Shown piece by piece: positions 58,301 through 64,000 of a stretch of DNA of 64,000 bases. The notes below the pieces were generated by a model. It was not told where the DNA came from. It saw nothing but the letters and a program-made list of their open reading frames with translations, and made no database searches. The DNA is from Lathyrus oleraceus (lineage: Eukaryota; Streptophyta; Magnoliopsida; Fabales; Fabaceae), in assembly GCF_024323335.1 (NCBI RefSeq), contig NC_066581.1, positions 294,758,536 through 294,822,535 of the forward strand, read 5' to 3'. Each line of letters starts with the position of its first letter. Position 1 is the stretch's first letter. The position numbers and the translations under genes were made by a program.

Positions 58301-60233
58301 TCTTCAGAAAATCCGGAAATTGGCCATGAACGAATTCTAACCAAATGCTACAAACCGTACATCATCGTGACCGTCTTTCAACAAGGATTAAGGATATGCA
58401 ATTGGTTTCTCCTAACTCTCAACATATCAACGAGATCGATCAAAAATAGAAATGCACATCAAACTTCAAATCACGATTTCTTTCTCTACCCTTAACCAAA
58501 TCACAAACTACAAGCAGCATTGCATTCTACGTTGGAAGATCTTCCTAAACCATATAACAATTCATGCAATGGAGGAATTCGAAAAATCACCTTGTGAATG
58601 AAGCAGATGAGAATTCGTATGTTTTTGGCTCCAAGAAGGTGAAACAGATGGAGATCCTTGCTATGGAAGGTGATTGCAACACGTGCTTTAGCTCAAAGAT
58701 GCTTCAGGTGCAAGAATCATGGAATTGCCATTGTTGTGCAAGCTTTGGACAGTTGGAATTCTTGAAGCTTTTGGCATGGATTCAATGAAACAGTTCTTCC
58801 TCAAGGTATATGGAGCATGGATCCACGAAGAATGAACAAGATTGATGAAGATTTGGATCAGAATTGTGAAAAATGTGTGATGAAGTTTTGAAGAATTTGA
58901 GAGGTTTTGATGAAAAAGTTTGTTGCAATCTTGGAGAATGTGATTGTGATTAGCATTTTCTGTTACAGTTAAGCCTTTATACCAATGCTTAATCAACTTC
59001 TTAATCCAAATTAGCAAAAATGAGAGTGATTAGCATAATTGCATTTTTAAGTGAAATGGCAAAATGGTCCTTTCCAAATTGGGCAATGTGACAGCAAATG
59101 ACAGTTCACACAACTTCTATTTGGCATTTGGAGTGTGTTAGAATTGTTCCCATGTGCATAGGCCTTGTAATTCTCAAAATCACCATTCCATGCCAAAAAT
59201 GCTAAATAATCCACTTGAAAAATGACTTTTTGCCTTGACCATTTTTGATGAATTTTGACCATGCATCATGAAAATACATGTGAAATGGGGTTTGCTCAAA
59301 GAAAGATCATCCATTTTGGCCATTCCATGTGAAAGTTATGCCACTTTGAATTTAGGCATTTTTGGAAAATGATTTGACCATATCTTGCCAACCACACATG
59401 ATAACTTCAAGTTCTTGGACTTTTTGGAAAGGTGAGAGCAAGATCTTCAACTTTCATGTTGAACAAAATTTCATTTGAAGCATTTTTGGACACGTAATTT
59501 TGTGGTGAAAAACTTTCCATTTTTGGAAACTTCCATTACAAGTCGCTTTCCATTTTTGGAAAGTTTTCTCCTGATTTTATTTTCTTCATTCTTGATCTTT
59601 GATATGTCAAATGAAACTTGTTTCAACATGAATGAAGTATATCCAACCCTCTCCCACCTCCAAATCCATCAAATCAAGCACAGTTGACCACAATTGACTT
59701 TTCTGATTGATAGATGAATTTGGCTGTGCACTGATCAAGTTGAGCCTCAAACTCCTGATGAAATGGCTCAAGGATGAAACCCTAGCCTCCATAAGCTCAA
59801 TACAATCACATGATGATCCCCATATCCATTGTATACCCCATCTCCTTGCCATGCCCTGATTGGCCTAATACAACTGATTAGGGTTGACCAGTGGTCAAAA
59901 CCCTAATCTCAAGGTATCTGATCAATCTTCTGAATCTCCTGGATGATAACAAAACCATGATGATGATGATGTATCATTTCAACCAAGATGAAGCCCAATC
60001 TCCTTGAGGATCATGAAACCCTAATTTGAACCACCACCCTCAGATGATTAGTGATCCATTCAATGAAACCCTAACTTGCATCATGACCTCTTCATCTTCT
60101 GATCAAAACTTAGGAGGATGACTTGCACAACGTAACCACATGATATGCAATATGCAATGCCTAATGACCTAAAAATGATATGCCATATGTTAAGCTAGTC
60201 CCAAGAGAGGAGGGCAAATTTTGAGGTGTTACA
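55358..60233 (-). repeat. 3' LTR of an Ogre element, 4876 bp
   Basis: On minus it begins TGTAACACCTCAAAATTTGC and ends CGCAGATGCGACA. Same family as the solo LTR 26619-31638: shared GCGTGGATCCCGTCGAGTAC, AACGCACGGTGGCGGCTCTG and GTAAGTCCA(G)TGATTGGCAT on minus. A polypurine tract and Tat/Ogre pol adjoin it, which identifies the family. Open frames inside (55.6-56.2 and 56.3-58.8 kb) are LTR sequence. Left flank ATAGT at 55353-55357; the partner TSD is outside. Confidence 0.9.
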
Positions 60234-60247
60234 GCTGCCCCTATTCA
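60234..60247 (-). promoter_or_regulatory. Polypurine tract of the Ogre element
   Basis: Minus-strand GAATAGGGGCAGC immediately precedes the LTR start TGTAACACC. Confidence 0.8.
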
Positions 60248-61288
60248 ATCCACTGTGAACCTGTCGATATGAATAGCCTCGACTTTCAGATGATCAGGAT
60301 GAAGAGTGATTGAATACCAAGAACAGACGAACAATTTGCACTCTGATGGGAAATAATTAACAACGCCTGTCAGAATCGGCGAAGAAACACAATCTTGAAA
60401 CAAAAAAACCCGCCTGGTACGGAAAGAGTCGGCCTGATCACCGAAACGGAAACGTCGACCTGGATACCAACATAAATGGTAACACAGGGATAACCATGGC
60501 CTGAACACCATATCCGCTGGGGATTACTATCTCTTTTTTTTATGCTTTTCTTGAACCCCAAAAACTTTCTCTTTTCGTTTCCTTGAACCCCGAAATTTTG
60601 TTATGATCTTTTTTTGCTTTTCTTGAACCCCGAAATTCTTCCACGCAAATGATCCCGGATCACTGCATTTGAACCCCGACACCTTGTTTGCCAACATAAT
60701 GAACCCCATTCTCCAGAAAACACCTCGTGTCTCCTTTTCTCCCTTTGAACCCCGGTCGCCTGACGATAGCTCGTGATCGCCATTGTGAACCCCGTTCTCC
60801 AGAAAACACCTCGCCATTTCCCTTTCTCCATTTGAACCCCGCTCTCCAGAAAACGCCTCAACATTTCCCTTTCTCCATTTGAACCCCGTTCTCCAATCTC
60901 TCGTGATAATTCCGCTGGCAACGTCGGAAATAACACCAAACACCACTCTGAGGGCGACATATCAGAGGGTATACCTTCACAAAAGGAAGGTAACATGTGC
61001 ATCTCTTCTTCCGAAGACACCTATAACGACCTCCATTGGCATCCGCCAAAGTCTTAGGTGACACATGAACAGAAGATAATCCTGAGGACCTCATCCCGGA
61101 TATAATCTTCAACTCCAATCTCCATTTGGACCCCGATCTCCAGAAAATGTCTCAACATTTCCTTTTCTCCGATTGAACCCGGACTGTCGCGCTGATCGCA
61201 TAACGTCCTTTGATTTTATTCCCATCTCCGCCCGACAGAAAAGTTTCCTCCAGTATCGTACTACTGGAGAACATTGCTGACCTGACGT
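60248..61288 (-). repeat. Ogre 3' UTR with 47-bp GAACCCCG repeats
   Basis: Between about 60550 and 60900 the motif TTGAACCCCG recurs at least eight times. Two full 47-bp units (starting near 60787 and 60834) read GAACCCCG(T/C)TCTCCAGAAA, then a CTTTCTCCATTT end. A further copy lies near 61110-61170. Non-coding. Confidence 0.8.
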
Positions 61289-61561
61289 CATGATGTTAAA
61301 CTCATCCGAGTAACATCTTCACCATCCGGTGAAACCACATCTCAAGCGGTAACCACGGCTTGAATCGCGTTGATCGCGTCATGATGTTAAACTCATCCGA
61401 GTAACATCTTCACCATCCGGTGAAACCAAATATCAAGCGGTATCCACGGCTTGAATCGCGCTGATCGCGTCATGATGTTAAACTCATCCGAGTAACATCT
61501 TCACCATCCGGTGAAACCAAATATCAAGCGGTATCCACGGCTTGAATCACGCTGATCGCGT
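61289..61561. repeat. Three 91-bp tandem repeats in the Ogre 3' UTR
   Basis: Each unit begins CATGATGTTAAACTCATCCG and ends with GAT CGCGT; the three copies differ by only a few bases (CACATCTC versus AAATATC, GCGTTG versus GCGCTG). Diverged half-units continue to about 61770 (AGCGGTAACCACGGCTTGA-like). Confidence 0.92.
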
Positions 61562-63400
61562 AACATTTCCATCTCTGTCCGACGAAAAAGTTTCCTCCAG
61601 TATCGCACTACTGGGGTACAACAAATCTCAAGCAGTAACCACGGCCCGAGTAACTGATGCTTGCAATGCTGATGTTGATCTTCCAACCAGCGAAACCACT
61701 CCTCAAACGGTAATCACGGCTCGAGTAGCATCTTCACCTACTGGCAGAACCATATCTCAAACGGTAACCACGGCTTGAGACTAGCCTATGCTTGCAATGA
61801 TGCATGATTGATTTTTCCAGCGTAATGCTCCATAATTATGGAAATGCTACGCGATTTATTTATATTTTTTTTATGCAATATGCTATGCTTATCTACATGA
61901 TGAATGCATAAAAAGTATCCCCCTTCAGGGACTCTTCTGGGGAGCTCAAGGCACTCGGCTGAGGAACTCGCTAACACTCCGATTCCACCCTGCTGGGTAA
62001 TAGCACTGCTGCTAGGAAAAGGCAACCCTTGCTGGGGATAGCCTCCTTTGCACCCGATCCGCTTGGGGATTGCTGGGGAAAGATCCACCCACGCACTCTG
62101 TGGGGATACAACTGTTTTTGACTTGTTGGGGACATCAATCCCGACTCCGCTTGTAGAACCACCGCACACAGATACTTCTACTGGGGAAATTGCCACCCTC
62201 AGTCCTGGCGACTGGGGAACATTGATCCAAGACCTGCTGAGGATAACCATCCTGACCCTGCTAGGGAAGCCACAGACCTTGAATCTGCTGGGGAATTAGT
62301 CCTCCCGACTCTGCTTGGGGAGGTGAGGAAACTCTGGTACTGAACACCCGACGACTCGTCGAACCATGGTATTCATATCCCACTCCTATGTCAGCTTTCC
62401 AATTTTGAGAACTCCCAGACTCATCTGGACTTTTCTGCTCCATCATCTTGTATTCCCAACCGCTCCGCACTCGACGGAGAGCGAACTCCTGGGATTCATA
62501 CAGACTTTTCAATTTTCTGACTTTGAAGAGTCTTCTTGATTAACCTCAAGGATCGTCGTACGTCTTCACCGTCATCTCTTCATCGTTTCTTATTCATTTG
62601 TCCCTGATCGGACTCCATGGGGATTGTTTTGTCAAAGCTTCCACATCACAACCTGCTAGTGAGTGAAAAAAAATATCTAACAGCACATGCAAAAGAGATC
62701 GTTAGATAAAACCGTGCCCCAGGCGTGTCAAAGATTTCAACACTTGGGCCACTCAACCTTCCGAATAAGATTTCAAGCTTTCAATCTTATAAACATGCAT
62801 TGGAAGGGACCTATTTGTCTTAAAATGCAAAATTCTTTATCAAAAATAATTGGATGTTTTTGTAATCAAAGCAGTAATGAAAAACAAAAACAAAATTATT
62901 TGACTGAATATGCATTTTATTGATTGAAAAGTGTGGCTCAAATTGAGCGATACAAAGGAAGCAATTCCTGAAAAGAGGTAATTGCGCACAAAAGGAAAAA
63001 TCTATCCCAATGGCAATGTGAGACCGTGATCTCATTGAGTTCCAACTCGATTACACCCCATATGTCCTCAGACTCTCCGTGCTTTCTACCTTCTGAAAAA
63101 GACGATTCCAATTGATCCCCACCGGGTATTATCCATGATGCTTTTAACCAAAGCACAAACGATCATGCTGGACGCAGTTGTTCGTTTCAATCCCTCTTTT
63201 TCCTGGACCGCCCTTTCGGGTTTTCAGTCCACCGGGATACCCATTTTTGCCCAAGTCGCCTTTTCAGGTTTTCGACTTGCCGGGTGTACAGTTTTTCTTT
63301 TTATCCCTAATTTTTGCCCGAACCTTTTCTTTCTGTTTTTGGTTCGCCGGGATGCCCATTTTTGCCTGGACTATTTTATTCTTTTCGTCCAGCGGGTCTC
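61562..63400 (-). other. Remaining Ogre 3' UTR, GGGGA-rich and CGGG-rich degenerate repeats
   Basis: From 61925 to 62330 CTGCTGGGGA-type motifs recur a dozen times at irregular 25-45 bp intervals. From 63185 to 63395 blocks ending in CCGGGATACCCATTTTTGCC recur about every 60 bp. The rest is unremarkable. No gene. Confidence 0.7.
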
Positions 63401-64000
63401 TTATACGAAGTATTTTTTAACTGCGTCCGCATTCACAGGGGATGGAAAATCCTCACCATCCATGGTCGTTAGCAACAAGGCTCCACCAGAGAAAACCTTC
63501 TTGACCACGAATGGACCTTCATAATTGGGTGTCCATTTGCCTCTTCGATCGTTTTGAGGAGGAAGGATCCTTTTCAGCATCATATCACCTACGTGATACA
63601 CCCGAGGTCGTACCTTCTTGTCGAAAGCACGCTTCATCCTTTGCTGGTACAACTGCCCATGACAGATGGCTGCCAGCCTCTTCTCTTCAATCAGGCTTAA
63701 CCCTTCGTACCGGGTCCTTACCCATTCAGCCTCTTGCAACTTCACGTCCATCAGGACTCTCAAAGAGGGAATCTGGACCTCAACCAGTAGCACCGCTTCC
63801 ATTCCATATACCAAGGAGCAAGGCGTTGCCCCAGTAGATGCACCAAGGTTCAATACCCAGGATACCAGCTTCATACTCAACCACCATGGTTGGTGCATTC
63901 AAATGCTGACCTGGAAACGAAGGGAACATGGGATCCCTTTGGCGTAACCAAAGCAGTGCTAACTTGTCCACATTAACCCCATCAGACATCAGAACCCGTT
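63401..64000 (-). pseudogene. Ogre pol: RNase H piece fused to integrase C terminus by deletion
   Basis: From the window edge down, shifted frames give an RNase H-like piece: ALVTPKGSHVPFVSRSAFEC, then YEAGILGIEPW (to about 63845). It then passes directly to an integrase C-terminal part: ASTGATPCSLVYGMEAVLLV and EVQIPSLRVLMDVKLQEAEW, then YQQRMKRAFDKKVRPRVYHV, GDMMLKRILPP, GKWTPNYEGPFVVKKVFSGG, ending ADAVKKYFV at 63401. The rest of RNase H and the integrase zinc-binding and catalytic core are missing. There is no chromodomain, as in Tat/Ogre elements. This fixes the identity of the neighbouring giant LTR family. The element cannot integrate by itself. Confidence 0.82.

Larger units (their letters stand above)
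52374..64000 (-). mobile_element. Athila-like Ty3/gypsy element (right part beyond window), interrupted by Ogre
   Basis: Starts with its 3' LTR (52374-54054) inserted in the SIRE 5' LTR (left flank AGAGT). Its 3' untranslated region and the C-terminal end of its last ORF follow. The Ogre element at 55358 then breaks it. Whether Athila sequence resumes beyond 64000 cannot be seen. Confidence 0.65.

Noticed and set aside
61289..61561. Regular repeats that could suggest a CRISPR-like array
   Set aside because: The 91-bp units are head-to-tail without unique spacers, lie in an Ogre 3' UTR of a plant genome, and no cas gene is present.

Overview
This is plant nuclear DNA, most likely from a large-genome legume of the Fabeae tribe (Pisum, Vicia, Lathyrus or Lens type). 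The reasons are three long terminal repeats of 4.8-5.0 kb that look like Ogre elements, other legume-type LTR families (SIRE-like copia, Athila-like gypsy, Tat-like fragments), and plant-type split genes. The species call is inference. The ORFs, splice sites, LTR ends and target-site duplications (TSDs) described below were read directly from the sequence. Most of the window (about 1-9 kb and 24-64 kb) is layered transposable-element debris, with a gene island between about 9.4 and 23.6 kb.

Gene island: (1) an intact two-exon ataxin-10-like gene on + (9417-11380). (2) A decayed fragment of an ABCC/MRP-type ABC transporter on - (about 11500-12495). (3) An intact ten-exon phospholipase D beta gene on - (12944-23509), 1147 aa, with a Pro/Tyr-rich N terminus, a C2 domain and two HKD motifs. 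Intron 8 of this PLD gene contains a complete but inactivated Ty1/copia element (13750-18778) in antisense orientation. Beside it is a 103-bp Mutator-like MITE. Every PLD splice junction still reads in frame.

Left flank (1-8.2 kb), all on the minus strand: an Athila-like gypsy 5' end (gag, tRNA-Asp-type PBS, LTR), a copia reverse-transcriptase relic, a plant-transposon-protein relic, and a copia gag with its PBS and an LTR stub.

Right flank: an LTR of another family (24477-24845), then a hAT element (25054-37864, near-identical 8-bp TSD). The hAT transposase gene is split by one giant Ogre-like solo LTR (26619-31638, TSD GATAC). A second giant solo LTR (32454-37221, TSD ACAGT) lies upstream of the coding region. 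Next come a gypsy gag/protease relic of Tat type and a 48-bp tandem array that was itself hit by a solo LTR of the Athila-like family seen at the window start. An antisense coiled-coil ORF relic follows. A SIRE-like copia element on - (42051-52373) has lost pol but kept gag/protease and the env-like ORF, and carries a nested solo LTR (44607-46471, TSD CATCA). An Athila-like element (from 52374) cuts the SIRE 5' LTR and is in turn cut by an Ogre element (from 55358 to beyond the window). That Ogre shows a 3' LTR, a polypurine tract, a tandem-repeat-rich 3' UTR and an internally deleted pol.

I see no bacterial-style operons, CRISPR arrays or clear new enzymatic system. The most unusual signals are four. 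First, GTCGAC palindromes spaced exactly 21 bp apart in a copia LTR, with a degenerate counterpart near 5.1-5.3 kb. Second, the hAT element stretched fourfold by two giant solo LTRs. Third, the tandem-repeat plus antisense-ORF remains of Tat-type 3' regions. Fourth, the cryptic ABCC relic between the two real genes.
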